Assembly: GCF_015207395.1 (NCBI RefSeq)
Contig: NZ_JADEWX010000011.1
Span: 1 to 64,000 of the forward strand
Length of the DNA stretch: 64,000 nucleotides
From: Nodosilinea sp. LEGE 07088
GTDB taxonomy: Bacteria; Cyanobacteriota; Cyanobacteriia; Phormidesmidales; Phormidesmidaceae
Direction of reading: 5' to 3'
Below, piece after piece: positions 16,419 to 24,800 of the stretch. The notes below the pieces were generated by a model. That model made no database searches. It saw only the letters and a program-made list of their open reading frames with translations, and had not been told where the DNA came from. The position numbers were made by a program, and so were the translations under genes. Each line of letters starts with the position of its first letter. Position 1 is the stretch's first letter.

Positions 16419-16892
16419 ATGATGGTGCAGCAGCTGAGACAGGCGCTTGTTTTGCCCAAGATTTTAACGGTGCTGATAGCTATTGTGGCTGTGCTGACGC
16501 TGGGTGGATATGGCGCGATCGCCGCGTCAGCTCCTGCCGAAACGGTCACCGTGCATCTGGGCACTGCGGCGGGTGACCTCCGCTTCGAGCCCAGTCAGAT
16601 GCAGTTTACGGTAGGCCAGCGCTACAAACTGGTGCTCGATAACCCCAGCCCCGAGAAACATTACTTTACAGCCAAAGACTTTGCCGATGCCCTCTGGACT
16701 CAAAAGGTGCAGGCTGGGGCCGTTGAGGTCAAGGGCGCTATCCATGAGCTAGAGCTCAAGCCGGGGGGCCTGGCTGAATGGGTCTTTGTGCCCGAGCGAC
16801 CGGGTCTCTACGAGTTGCACTGTGCGATCGCCGGTCATGCAGAGGCCGGCATGGTAGGCCAACTCAGGGTCGCGGCCGCAGACAGCGTTTAA
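16419..16892 (+). CDS. secreted or membrane-anchored cupredoxin
   Basis: A 157-residue protein with an N-terminal hydrophobic signal (about 12-36) and a plastocyanin-type domain. The blue-copper ligands are visible: His81 in SPEKHYFTAKDF, Cys135 and His140 in YELHCAIAGH, and Met145 in AEAGMVGQL. The order His...Cys-x4-His-x4-Met is the type 1 copper pattern. It should be a periplasmic or lumenal electron carrier or copper protein. Two adjacent ATGs (16419, 16422) are possible starts, preceded by an AGGGA. It lies 10 bp behind the PG-binding-like gene, probably in one transcript. Confidence 0.85.
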   Translation: MMVQQLRQALVLPKILTVLIAIVAVLTLGGYGAIAASAPAETVTVHLGTAAGDLRFEPSQMQFTVGQRYKLVLDNPSPEKHYFTAKDFADALWTQKVQAGAVEVKGAIHELELKPGGLAEWVFVPERPGLYELHCAIAGHAEAGMVGQLRVAAADSV

Positions 16893-17093
16893 GCTCGGCG
16901 GGTTGTCAAAGCTCTCCCGGGTAGTCATGATTTAACTAACCACCCTTAATGTTTTGAGTAAGGACAGGGCATTGGGGTTCTAGGTGTAGTACTTGGGGCA
17001 TCATCAGAAAGGTAAAACATAGTCTGACTGGCCGCAGCTAACCGTCCTGGAACGCAAGGTGGGCCATCGGCTTTTCTCACATTTTCTGTAGAG

Positions 17094-18344
17094 ATGACCT
17101 CTCAAACTCCCTCAACGATCACCGCCCTCGGGGGCCGTTCACGCCGGGGCAGCATTCAGGCCGCCCTCGATCAGGTGGTTTCCCAAGAGGCTCACCGCAA
17201 TGAGCTGCAACTCTCCTATGTGAGAGCTGGCGTGTTGCTCATTTCCCTGGCGCTGGATACCGCTGTCTTTTTCTTCCCCCAGATTTTGGTAGGCAAAGAC
17301 CAGGTGCCGCCGACGGTGCTGATCATTAGCCTGTGTGCCAACGTATTTGCTCTAGGCTTAGTGGCAATCTTGCATCGCGGGCTATCGATGGAGGCCCTAC
17401 ACCGCTGGCAGGTGGTGATTCCCATCTTCGATAATCTCTTGCTCTGGGCTTTTATCACCAATATTTGGCAAGTTTTGGGCCTAACCCAGCCGCTGATTCT
17501 GACCAATGTAGTAGCCTTTTGCAGCCTGGTAGCGGTGTCGGGAGGGTTGCGTCTCAGCCGCAGCGCCGCCAGGCTGACGACTGTGTTAGCCCTAGCTAAC
17601 TTTGGCTATGCCGCCGTGTTGTTTAGGCTCAACGTGGCCTTAACTCTTTTTGCGGCTATTACAGTGTTTGGCACGGGCTATTTAGGCATACGTATGGCTG
17701 TGATTGTGCGACGGCAGGTCAAAAACGAGTCGGGGCGCGTGCTGATGGCTCAGTTTTTACCCAAAACTGTGGTCGAAGCCGCCTTTGAATCACCCTTAGA
17801 ACTGCTGCAGCAATCGCAAAAAACCGATGTGACGGTGGTCGTCACGGATCTCCGAGACTTCACCCTGTTTGCCGAATCCTTAGAACCGCAAGCCGCGTTC
17901 GATTTCCTCAACCGCTATCAGGGGTTACTGGCTACCCTGGTGGAGCGCCACGGGGGCTGGGTCGATAAGTTTATGGGCGATGGCATGCTGGCGGTATTTG
18001 GGGCTCCCGACCCGCTCGAAAACCATGCCCACAGTGCGCTCACGGCGGCTACGGCGATGCTGCGTGAGGTCAAAACCATCTCCCCGTTGGCCATGGGGGT
18101 GGGTGTACACTCAGGCCCAGTGGTCACAGGTTGTTTGGGCACCACCGGGCGACTAGAATTCACCGTGATTGGCGACACCGTCAACGTAGCGGCTCGCCTA
18201 GAGGCGCTGACTAAAACCCTAGGCCACGCCCTGTTGCTGAGCGAGGCCACCCGCCAGCGGCTTGGCCCCTGGCCCTTGCAATCAGTCGGGCCGCACGACA
18301 TTCGGGGCCGCACCCAAGGGATGGAGCTATTTACGACGCTTTAA
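17094..18344 (+). CDS. class III adenylate/guanylate cyclase with N-terminal membrane domain
   Basis: A 416-residue protein. Residues 42-205 contain about six hydrophobic segments. The cyclase domain covers about 240-416: metal-binding Asp252 (VVTDLRDFTLFAE) and Asp296 (KFMGDGMLAVFGAP), purine-specifying Lys292 and Thr357 (LEFTVIGDTVNVAARLEAL), and the transition-state residues Asn364 and Arg368. The Lys/Thr pair, seen in cyanobacterial cyclases, points to cAMP. No HAMP or response-regulator domain is present; the membrane part is the likely sensor. The gene stands alone, 200 bp after the cupredoxin gene. Confidence 0.9.
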   Translation: MTSQTPSTITALGGRSRRGSIQAALDQVVSQEAHRNELQLSYVRAGVLLISLALDTAVFFFPQILVGKDQVPPTVLIISLCANVFALGLVAILHRGLSMEALHRWQVVIPIFDNLLLWAFITNIWQVLGLTQPLILTNVVAFCSLVAVSGGLRLSRSAARLTTVLALANFGYAAVLFRLNVALTLFAAITVFGTGYLGIRMAVIVRRQVKNESGRVLMAQFLPKTVVEAAFESPLELLQQSQKTDVTVVVTDLRDFTLFAESLEPQAAFDFLNRYQGLLATLVERHGGWVDKFMGDGMLAVFGAPDPLENHAHSALTAATAMLREVKTISPLAMGVGVHSGPVVTGCLGTTGRLEFTVIGDTVNVAARLEALTKTLGHALLLSEATRQRLGPWPLQSVGPHDIRGRTQGMELFTTL

Positions 18345-18424
18345 AGCTCTGGGCTTAACCGGTTCCCCCCCGCGACTCGGTGGCCAATTCGTTAGAATCA
18401 ACCCGGTCACTACAGGGGTAACCC

Positions 18425-19207
18425 ATGGCAAAGCCAATTCTGATTACCGGAGCATCTAGCGGCATTGGCTACGCATTGGCCAGGGTCTGTGCGGCCCACC
18501 GCCACGACCTAGTGCTGGTGGCCCGGCGTGAAGACCGTCTGCTGGGGCTCAAGGCCGAACTAGAGGCGACCCACGGGGTGCAGGTGCTGACCTATCGGGG
18601 TGATCTCACCGATGCGGATACTCGCCAGCAATTCTTTGATTGGACTCAAGGTCAAGGCATCGTTCCCTATGCCCTGGTGAACAATGCTGGTTTTGGCGAT
18701 TTAACCCCCTTTGCTGAATCCAGCTGGGATAAGCAGAATGCCATGCTTCAGCTCAACATTGTGGCCCTGACCCACCTGACCCGCCTGTATCTACCGGCCA
18801 TGATTGCCCAAGGCCAGGGGCGCATTCTCAACGTGGCCTCTACGGCAGCATTTTTGCCGGGGGCCTATATGGCGGTGTACTACGCTAGCAAAGCCTTTGT
18901 GCTGTCGTTTACCGAGGCGATCGCCACTGAGCTAGAGGGTACGGGTGTAACTGCCACTACCCTTTGCCCTGGCCCCACCCAGTCGGAGTTTGCGGAGCGG
19001 GCCGAGATTAAAGACGCCAAGTTATTTGAGACTGCTGGCAATCTGCCCACCTCGGCTGATGTGGCGATCTACGGCTATGCCGCCATGGAAAAAGGTGAGC
19101 GCACGGCGGTGCACGGCACGGTCAACCAGATGCTGTCGCTGGCAACTCGGCTGCTGCCGCGCAAAAAACTGGCGGCGATCACCCGAGATATACAAAAGCC
19201 AGCCTAG
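18425..19207 (+). CDS. short-chain dehydrogenase/reductase
   Basis: A 260-residue classical SDR. The cofactor motif TGASSGIG is at 8-15, NNAGFGDL at about 86-93, catalytic Ser139 (LNVASTAAFLPG), and Tyr152/Lys156 in VYYASKAFVL. The C-terminal part (CPGPTQSEF, then VHGTVNQMLSLATRLLPRK) resembles the DltE/YqjQ-like SDRs often called short-chain oxidoreductases of unknown substrate. The catalytic set is complete, unlike the two SDR-like proteins at 35-36.6 kb. The ATG is preceded by GGGGTAACCC; no operon partner. Confidence 0.88.
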   Translation: MAKPILITGASSGIGYALARVCAAHRHDLVLVARREDRLLGLKAELEATHGVQVLTYRGDLTDADTRQQFFDWTQGQGIVPYALVNNAGFGDLTPFAESSWDKQNAMLQLNIVALTHLTRLYLPAMIAQGQGRILNVASTAAFLPGAYMAVYYASKAFVLSFTEAIATELEGTGVTATTLCPGPTQSEFAERAEIKDAKLFETAGNLPTSADVAIYGYAAMEKGERTAVHGTVNQMLSLATRLLPRKKLAAITRDIQKPA

Positions 19208-19228
19208 AGCATCGGTACAGTATGGCTA

Positions 19229-19295
19229 AAAACCTGGTTTCTTTGTCACTACCCTAACGACATGACTGGCATTCTGGCCGAGAAACCGGGTTTCT
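19229..19295. repeat. pair of small palindromes
   Basis: AAACCTGGTTT (about 19230-19240) and AGAAACCGGGTTTCT (19281-19295) occur in the spacer between the SDR and M28 genes. The same AAACCGGG word appears at the right edge (63876). Such AAACC/GGTTT palindromes are common spacer elements; meaning unknown. Confidence 0.4.
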
Positions 19296-19322
19296 GTACC
19301 GGCGTTCTAGGCATTGCCAGTC

Positions 19323-20165
19323 ATGGATCTCTTGCTACAGCAGCGCTTGTTGGATCATCTAGAACAGATTGTGGGCGATCGCAATCCCTACTTCGCTTCC
19401 GCCCGGCACTTCTTTGTGCAGCAGTATATCCAGCAGGAGTTTGCTCGCTGGGGAGTTGTCGAAGCACATATCTTTGAGTACCAGGGGCGGCAGCATACCA
19501 ACTGGATGCTCAACCTGCCGGGGCAGGATCCCCAGCGGCCTCCTATGCTGGTCGGGGCCCACTACGACTCAGTCCTCGGGTCGCCGGGGGCCGATGACAA
19601 TGCCACTGGGGTGGCGGTACTGCTGGAATTGGCCCGTGCCTTTGCCCACCAGCCAGGCCTTTCGCCTGTGCGCCTGGTCGCCTTTGATTTGGAAGAATCT
19701 GGTCTGGTGGGCAGTCGTCGCTACGCTGAGGAGCTACACCAAAACGGGGATGCCCTAGGGCTGATGATCTCCCTCGAAATGCTGGGCTACTGCTGCCAAC
19801 AGTCTCACTCCCAGCGCTACCCCCCCGGCCTGAAATACCTCTATCCCAATCAAGGCAACTATATTGCCCAGATTGGCCCATGGCAGAGTATTCCCACCAT
19901 GGCGAGACTGTGGTGGAGCTTTCGGTTCGCGGGGTTGCGGAGCAAATGGTTGCCGGTGGTTAACCAGGGGCGTAGGCTGCCTGATACCCGCCGTAGTGAC
20001 CATGTTCCCTTTTGGGATCTGGGCTACCCCGCCATTTTGTTAACGGATACTGCCGACCTGCGCAACCCTCATTACCACCAGCCCACTGACACGATAGAGA
20101 CCCTGGATTTGACGTTTCTCACCCGCGTCTGCGAGGGGCTAATTGACGGCTTGCGCCGTCTGTAG
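19323..20165 (+). CDS. M28 family metallopeptidase
   Basis: A 280-residue protein, started at ATG 19323; a TTG three codons upstream is also open. The M28 zinc-site residues are visible: His80 and Asp82 in VGAHYDSV, Asp91 or Asp92 in PGADDNATG, Glu124/Glu125 in FDLEESGLVG, and a final His in SDHVPFWDLG or NPHYHQPTD. No signal peptide, so probably cytosolic. Expected activity is an aminopeptidase; substrate unknown. Its last 27 bp overlap, tail to tail, the 3' end of the M23 peptidase gene on the opposite strand. Confidence 0.87.
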   Translation: MDLLLQQRLLDHLEQIVGDRNPYFASARHFFVQQYIQQEFARWGVVEAHIFEYQGRQHTNWMLNLPGQDPQRPPMLVGAHYDSVLGSPGADDNATGVAVLLELARAFAHQPGLSPVRLVAFDLEESGLVGSRRYAEELHQNGDALGLMISLEMLGYCCQQSHSQRYPPGLKYLYPNQGNYIAQIGPWQSIPTMARLWWSFRFAGLRSKWLPVVNQGRRLPDTRRSDHVPFWDLGYPAILLTDTADLRNPHYHQPTDTIETLDLTFLTRVCEGLIDGLRRL

Positions 20166-20768
20166 CTGTTGATAGTCGAACCCGGCTTTGATAATCAGCG
20201 CTGGATCTACCCAAGAGCCGTCATACTTGAGGCCCCAATGCAGGTGTGGGCCGGTGGTGCGGCCGGTCATGCCCACTCGGCCAATGCGCTGACCGGAAGT
20301 GACCGGTTGACCCTGGCGAAGTTCGATGCCGCCAGCGCGGTCTACCAGTACTCGACCGCCTTCCTTTTCGATCACCAGATAACCCTGCATATGGCAGTAA
20401 ATGTGCGTCCAGCGGCCTGACTGAATAATGGCGGAGGTGCCACAGGCGGTGTCGTCTGAAACCCGAATGACGGTGCCTTCCCACCAACTGCGCACATAGC
20501 TGCCCATGGGGGCGGCCAGGTCTAGCCCGTAGTGGAAGCGGGTACCTCCCATGGGGTGCTGCCGATAGCCAAAGGGAGAGGTGTAGCGAGCAAAATTCTC
20601 GAGGGGAAAGGAGGCCCCTTGCCAGGGGTTGGGCGGTGCCGCCGCTGCCTGCTGCTCCTCGGCTACAACCTGCGATTTGGTGTGAATTAACTCTGCCATG
20701 ATGCCAACCCCGACGCTCAGCGCAATAATCCAGCCCAGGGCCTGTGCCCTGTCACGGTGACCATTCAT
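20139..20768 (-). CDS. M23 family peptidase (LytM/NlpD-type)
   Basis: A 209-residue protein from ATG 20768. A single N-terminal membrane anchor lies at about 10-28 (ALGWIIALSVGVGIMAELIH). The LytM domain shows His79 and Asp83 (FHYGLDLAAP), His122 (WTHIYCHM) and HLH at 175-177 (GPHLHWGLKY), the full zinc-peptidase set. It probably cuts peptidoglycan cross-links in the periplasm. The C-terminus overlaps the M28 gene on the other strand by 27 bp. Confidence 0.88.
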   Translation of the reverse strand: MNGHRDRAQALGWIIALSVGVGIMAELIHTKSQVVAEEQQAAAAPPNPWQGASFPLENFARYTSPFGYRQHPMGGTRFHYGLDLAAPMGSYVRSWWEGTVIRVSDDTACGTSAIIQSGRWTHIYCHMQGYLVIEKEGGRVLVDRAGGIELRQGQPVTSGQRIGRVGMTGRTTGPHLHWGLKYDGSWVDPALIIKAGFDYQQLQTAQAVN

Positions 20769-20890
20769 AGTCAAAACTTGAATAATTAGCAGCGACCAAG
20801 GGCGATCGCACTACTTAATATAGTTCAAATGTACTAATCTGACAACAGATCGGCAGGGAAAAAGTGGCTGGTTATTCGGAGGCGATCGCC

Positions 20891-23869
20891 CTAGTCTGGC
20901 CCAGCTTCAAGGGCCAGAGGTGCGGTCGTGGGCGGTTCTAGAATCTCGACAAGGCCGCTCTCGCCGTTGAGTCGCACCCATTGGCCCGTGTGCAGGCGCC
21001 GGGTGGCATCGGTGATATCCATCACGGCAGGAATGCCATATTCGCGGGCGACAATGGCCCCGTGGGAGAGGCGACCCCCCACCTCAGCAATCAGGCCCTG
21101 GGCCCGGGCTAGCAGAGGTGCCCAGCCGGCATCGGTATAGGGCACAACCAAAATAAACGGGCCGTCCCCGGTGGGGATTGACTCTAGCTGCGTGACGACC
21201 CGCACTGGGCCAGTGACTAGGCCAGCGCTGGCCCCAATGCCCTTGAGCTGTTGCTGGACAGTAGCGCTGGACACGAGGGGGGTATCGCGGCTGGGCGGCT
21301 CGTTGCCAAAGACCAGGTAGGGCAAGCTGGATAGGGTTTTGTCTTGCTCGTATTGGGTGGTGCGATCGCCTATCCGTTGCCGAATGACTGCCCAGGGAAG
21401 GGCATTTTCTGCCTTTACCAGAGCCTGGATCTCTTCCAGGGTGAGGAAGAAAATATCGTCGACAGCCTCCAGGTGCCCCTGCTGTTGCCATTGGCTGGCG
21501 AGGGCCAAGATGCTCCAGCGCAGCTCGGCTAAGAGCTGGTTATACAGCGTATTCACCTGGCCTTTGAGATCGAGGCGTTGCTGCACCAGCGCGACTTTAC
21601 CTCCTTGAGAGGTGGCCGCTGGGGGTTTGGGCCTCGGGGGTTGCTGCACAAACTGAGCCAGTAACTCGCGCACGGGGGTAGGGTTTTCGCGCCAGGTAGC
21701 GACCGCAATATCGGTGCCCACCGGGCTGAGATAGCCGTAGTTAGCGATGAACTGATCGATCTGGTGGAGCAGATTTTCGCCATCGGTGCTTTCGGCTAGG
21801 GTCGTCATCAGACTGCTCCCGTGGCCGATGCGATCGAGTTCGGCAGTGGAGAGCACCTGGCGAATGTCCTGGGCGATCGCACGCAGGTCATCGAGGGCCG
21901 CAATTTCGGCACTGCGGGATGGGTCTAGGTCAGTTTCCGGTACGCCTAGCAGGGCACGGCGGAGGGCAAAGCTGAGCGGCCCTAAAATGTTGTAGTAAGT
22001 CACCTGCCGCAGCAGGTCGAGGATGGTCTCTACCCGCTCAATTAACTCGCTCGGGCTGAGGTGGTCTCTTGGGCTAGCGGCTAATGTCTCTAGGGCCGGG
22101 CTGTAGACCGCGCCATTGGCTTGCCTAAACTGCTGCTCCAGCACAATTTCACACCGTAGCAGCCGCAGCAGACCCGGCAGATTGCGCAGGGTCGAACCCA
22201 GGGGTGGGCGATTAAATTTGGCCCCACGGGTCAAAAACTCTAGACTCTCGGCGGGTAAACCCATGCGCCGAAAAATATCTCCCAGTAGGGTGGCATTAAA
22301 GTAGGCGTGGGCATGGTGCAGGGTAGCAGTAGCTTCAAAGTCTAGCCCCTCGGCGCGATCGCCCAGCACGATCGTAAAAATCTCACCCCATACGCCGCAG
22401 GTTAGGGGACGGTTGATCGACCAGGTCAGCGGGCGAATGGTGCCGGGGATCACCTCCGCCGCAATTTTGCGTGTCCACAGCGGTTGCAGCGTCGTAATCG
22501 GACGGCTCTGGAGCAGCCAAAGGGTTTCGCCATCAAAGCTCCATTCAATATCCTGGGGCACCCCCTGAAAGCGACTCTCCAGGTGACGGGCGAGGTAGGC
22601 CACCTGTTGAAGCAGCCGCGAGGGGGTTTGGCCACTGCCGTCTACGGTCAGGGTTAAGGCCTCGGATAGCTGCCAGTCGGCCTCGGCAATATCTGCCATG
22701 GGCGGCACATCGTCGGGCTGCACTAGCACCCGGTACTGCTCGGGGGTGACCTGCCCACCGACCACCTGCTCAGCGCCACCGGGCAGCGCTTCAATGACTA
22801 CGGCATCGCCGCAGCGGGTAATCGGGTCACGGCTAAAGGCCACCCCCGAAAACTGCCCCTGTACCTGCTGCTGCACAATCACCGCCAGACCGCGCTCGGG
22901 CAGGCCCAAACTCTGCCGATAGGCCAAGGCCCGTTGCGAGTTGTAGGACGAGAAAACCCGTAGAATAGCCTCGGCCAGGCTGTCGCCATCGGTGACATTC
23001 AAGATCGATCGATAGATTCCCGCCGCTGAAGCGGTGCCGGTGTCTTCGTCCTGGGCAGAGGAGCGGACGGCCAAGGGCTGTTGGGAGGAGGGGGCTGCGA
23101 TCGCCAGCAGCGCCGCCGGATCATCCCCAGCCGGTAGCACATAGCCTCGCGGCACTGGATAGCCCCAGGCGGAGAGCTGGCCCAACATCGCGGCCTTGTG
23201 GCCAAATTTGGTCGCATCCAGAGGCTGGTCGAGGGCTACCAGGCCGCGATCGCCACGAAAAAAACGAAACATGGTGCGAGACTCCAAGCGTCCTTTGTCG
23301 TCTGGTAAGTCGAGATCGTCAGGCAGTTTTTGATAGATCCAGGCTATCAGCAGGCTCAGACAGGCCATCGCTGCTACCAGGGCCCCATCGGCATGGCGCA
23401 GGGCGGTGATCAGGGGCAGTAGCACCAGCGCCAAGAGCCGACCCTGGCGGCGTTCGCGAAAAATCGTAAACCCTAACCCGCTGAGTAAGAAGGTCAGTAG
23501 GGCTGTGCCCCAGTCGAAGGCTACAATGCCCCAGACCACATTGGTGGTGCCCGCGCCCTGGGCAAACCAATAGCGGCCCATCACCAAGAAAATCAAAGCA
23601 ATGATCTGCCAAACGGGATCCGCCGGGAAATAGTATTGGGCCAAGAGCACGATACCAATGCCCTTGGCCGCCTCCAGCATTACAGCCGCAATGCCCGCTA
23701 TCTTGCCGCCGTGGTAAAACGCTGCCGATACCCCCACATTGCCGGTGCCCACCCGCTGAAGCTGCTGACCCGACAGCAGTCGAGTAGCCCACCCTGTGAG
23801 GGGTAGACCACCGACCACCGGAGCCAGTACAAAAATTAGAAGGGCACCCCAGACCTGCGTGAGGGTCAT
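20891..23869 (-). CDS. PlsY-like membrane domain fused to PEP-synthase-like protein
   Basis: A 992-residue protein. Residues 1-165 contain several membrane segments and a PlsY-like motif, GTGNVGVSAAFYHGGKIAGI, comparable to the GSGNxGATN...GK signature of glycerol-3-phosphate acyltransferase PlsY, but with SAAF replacing the usual TN. Residues 220-460 form a PEP/pyruvate-binding ATP-grasp domain (PLAVRSSAQDEDTGTASAAG; GVAFSRDP; DIEWSFDGETLWLLQSRPI). The last part, about 860-992, is a PEP-utilising swivel domain with His936 in GGRLSHGAIVAREYGIPAVM. So both phosphotransfer landmarks are kept. The middle (460-850) is unlike canonical PEP synthase and lacks a recognisable PEP-binding barrel. It probably acts at the cytoplasmic membrane; the reaction is unknown. 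It stands alone. Confidence 0.8.
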   Translation of the reverse strand: MTLTQVWGALLIFVLAPVVGGLPLTGWATRLLSGQQLQRVGTGNVGVSAAFYHGGKIAGIAAVMLEAAKGIGIVLLAQYYFPADPVWQIIALIFLVMGRYWFAQGAGTTNVVWGIVAFDWGTALLTFLLSGLGFTIFRERRQGRLLALVLLPLITALRHADGALVAAMACLSLLIAWIYQKLPDDLDLPDDKGRLESRTMFRFFRGDRGLVALDQPLDATKFGHKAAMLGQLSAWGYPVPRGYVLPAGDDPAALLAIAAPSSQQPLAVRSSAQDEDTGTASAAGIYRSILNVTDGDSLAEAILRVFSSYNSQRALAYRQSLGLPERGLAVIVQQQVQGQFSGVAFSRDPITRCGDAVVIEALPGGAEQVVGGQVTPEQYRVLVQPDDVPPMADIAEADWQLSEALTLTVDGSGQTPSRLLQQVAYLARHLESRFQGVPQDIEWSFDGETLWLLQSRPITTLQPLWTRKIAAEVIPGTIRPLTWSINRPLTCGVWGEIFTIVLGDRAEGLDFEATATLHHAHAYFNATLLGDIFRRMGLPAESLEFLTRGAKFNRPPLGSTLRNLPGLLRLLRCEIVLEQQFRQANGAVYSPALETLAASPRDHLSPSELIERVETILDLLRQVTYYNILGPLSFALRRALLGVPETDLDPSRSAEIAALDDLRAIAQDIRQVLSTAELDRIGHGSSLMTTLAESTDGENLLHQIDQFIANYGYLSPVGTDIAVATWRENPTPVRELLAQFVQQPPRPKPPAATSQGGKVALVQQRLDLKGQVNTLYNQLLAELRWSILALASQWQQQGHLEAVDDIFFLTLEEIQALVKAENALPWAVIRQRIGDRTTQYEQDKTLSSLPYLVFGNEPPSRDTPLVSSATVQQQLKGIGASAGLVTGPVRVVTQLESIPTGDGPFILVVPYTDAGWAPLLARAQGLIAEVGGRLSHGAIVAREYGIPAVMDITDATRRLHTGQWVRLNGESGLVEILEPPTTAPLALEAGPD

Positions 23870-24076
23870 AGCGTTGGAGAATAACGGCTACGCCAAGCCT
23901 ACCAGGGCTGCGCCAGACATCAATGCCCCCTGGGCATCATTCTTCAGCTTGCTTAAGGCTGTTTTAAGCCTCTCTCACAGGGCTCTCAGATTGTCATGGC
24001 ACGCTAGTACTCGGTATCGTCTTCCCGATGGAGCGATGGCCATAGGTCTAAAATGCTATCTGAGTAGAGGTTTATC

Positions 24077-24682
24077 ATGCGAATTCACTATTTAGGTGCC
24101 GTTGCGATCGCCTCCTTGCTAACCCTGGGTGCCGTTGCCTGTGGCACAACTACGGTGGAAAGTCCTGACAATGTCAGCCAAGAGGCGGTTGACCCCTGCG
24201 CTGCGGCTGACCCCTGCGCTGCGGCTGACCCCTGCGCCGCCGCCGATCCCTGCGCTGGGGTGTCTACGGCTGAGCAAGCTGCCGTCTACAGCTTCAACGG
24301 GTTGGCGATTCGCGGAGCCGATCCGGTGGCCTATTTCACCGAGGGGCAGGCTGTAAAAGGCGTTGCCGACTATGAAACCAGCTGGAATGGAGCGACTTGG
24401 CGCTTTAGCAGTGCCGAAAACCTGGCGGCCTTCACGGCTGATCCCGACGCCTATGCGCCTCAATACGGCGGGTATTGCGCCTGGGCGGTCAAGGGCGGCT
24501 ACCTAGCCTCCGTGGACCCCGAAGCTTGGAAAATCGTAGACGGCAAGCTTTACCTCAATTACAACGCCAATGTGCAGGAAAGATGGCAGGCTGACGTGGC
24601 CGGCAATATTGTCAAAGGCGATCAAAATTGGCCAGCTGCCCTGAGCAGCGGTGAGGTGAACGAGAGCGGCAAAGCCTGGTAA
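24077..24682 (+). CDS. YHS-domain lipoprotein with DPCAAA repeats
   Basis: A 201-residue protein. The lipoprotein signal ends at Cys22 (LTLGAVAC). Residues 39-61 are four consecutive DPCAAA-type hexapeptides, each with one cysteine. The YHS-like domain follows (about 70-130: IRGADPVAYFTEG, SWNGATWRFSSAENLAAF, DPDAYAPQYGGYCAWAV), then a conserved tail IVDGKLYLNYNANVQERW. YHS domains are associated with metal binding, and the YGGYCA cysteine is conserved in the paralogue at 29334-30029. I infer a surface or periplasmic metal-related (possibly copper) role. Monocistronic, convergent with the FAD hydroxylase gene. Confidence 0.85.
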   Translation: MRIHYLGAVAIASLLTLGAVACGTTTVESPDNVSQEAVDPCAAADPCAAADPCAAADPCAGVSTAEQAAVYSFNGLAIRGADPVAYFTEGQAVKGVADYETSWNGATWRFSSAENLAAFTADPDAYAPQYGGYCAWAVKGGYLASVDPEAWKIVDGKLYLNYNANVQERWQADVAGNIVKGDQNWPAALSSGEVNESGKAW

Positions 24683-24752
24683 GGCCCTCTCCCGATCGCG
24701 GCTCTAATCAGCCACTGAAATAATCAACCCAGGCCATGGCTGAGGGAGCTAC

Positions 24753-24775
24753 CCCCAGCCTGGCCCAGGCTGGGG
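24753..24775. terminator. GC-rich palindrome between convergent genes
   Basis: CCCCAGCCTGG (24753-24763) and CCAGGCTGGGG (24765-24775) are perfect complements. The element sits midway between the YHS gene and the urate-hydroxylase-like gene, which converge here. It has no T-run, so termination is inferred from position and stem strength. Confidence 0.6.
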
Positions 24776-24800
24776 AACAACGATCTAGCGAAAGGCACGA

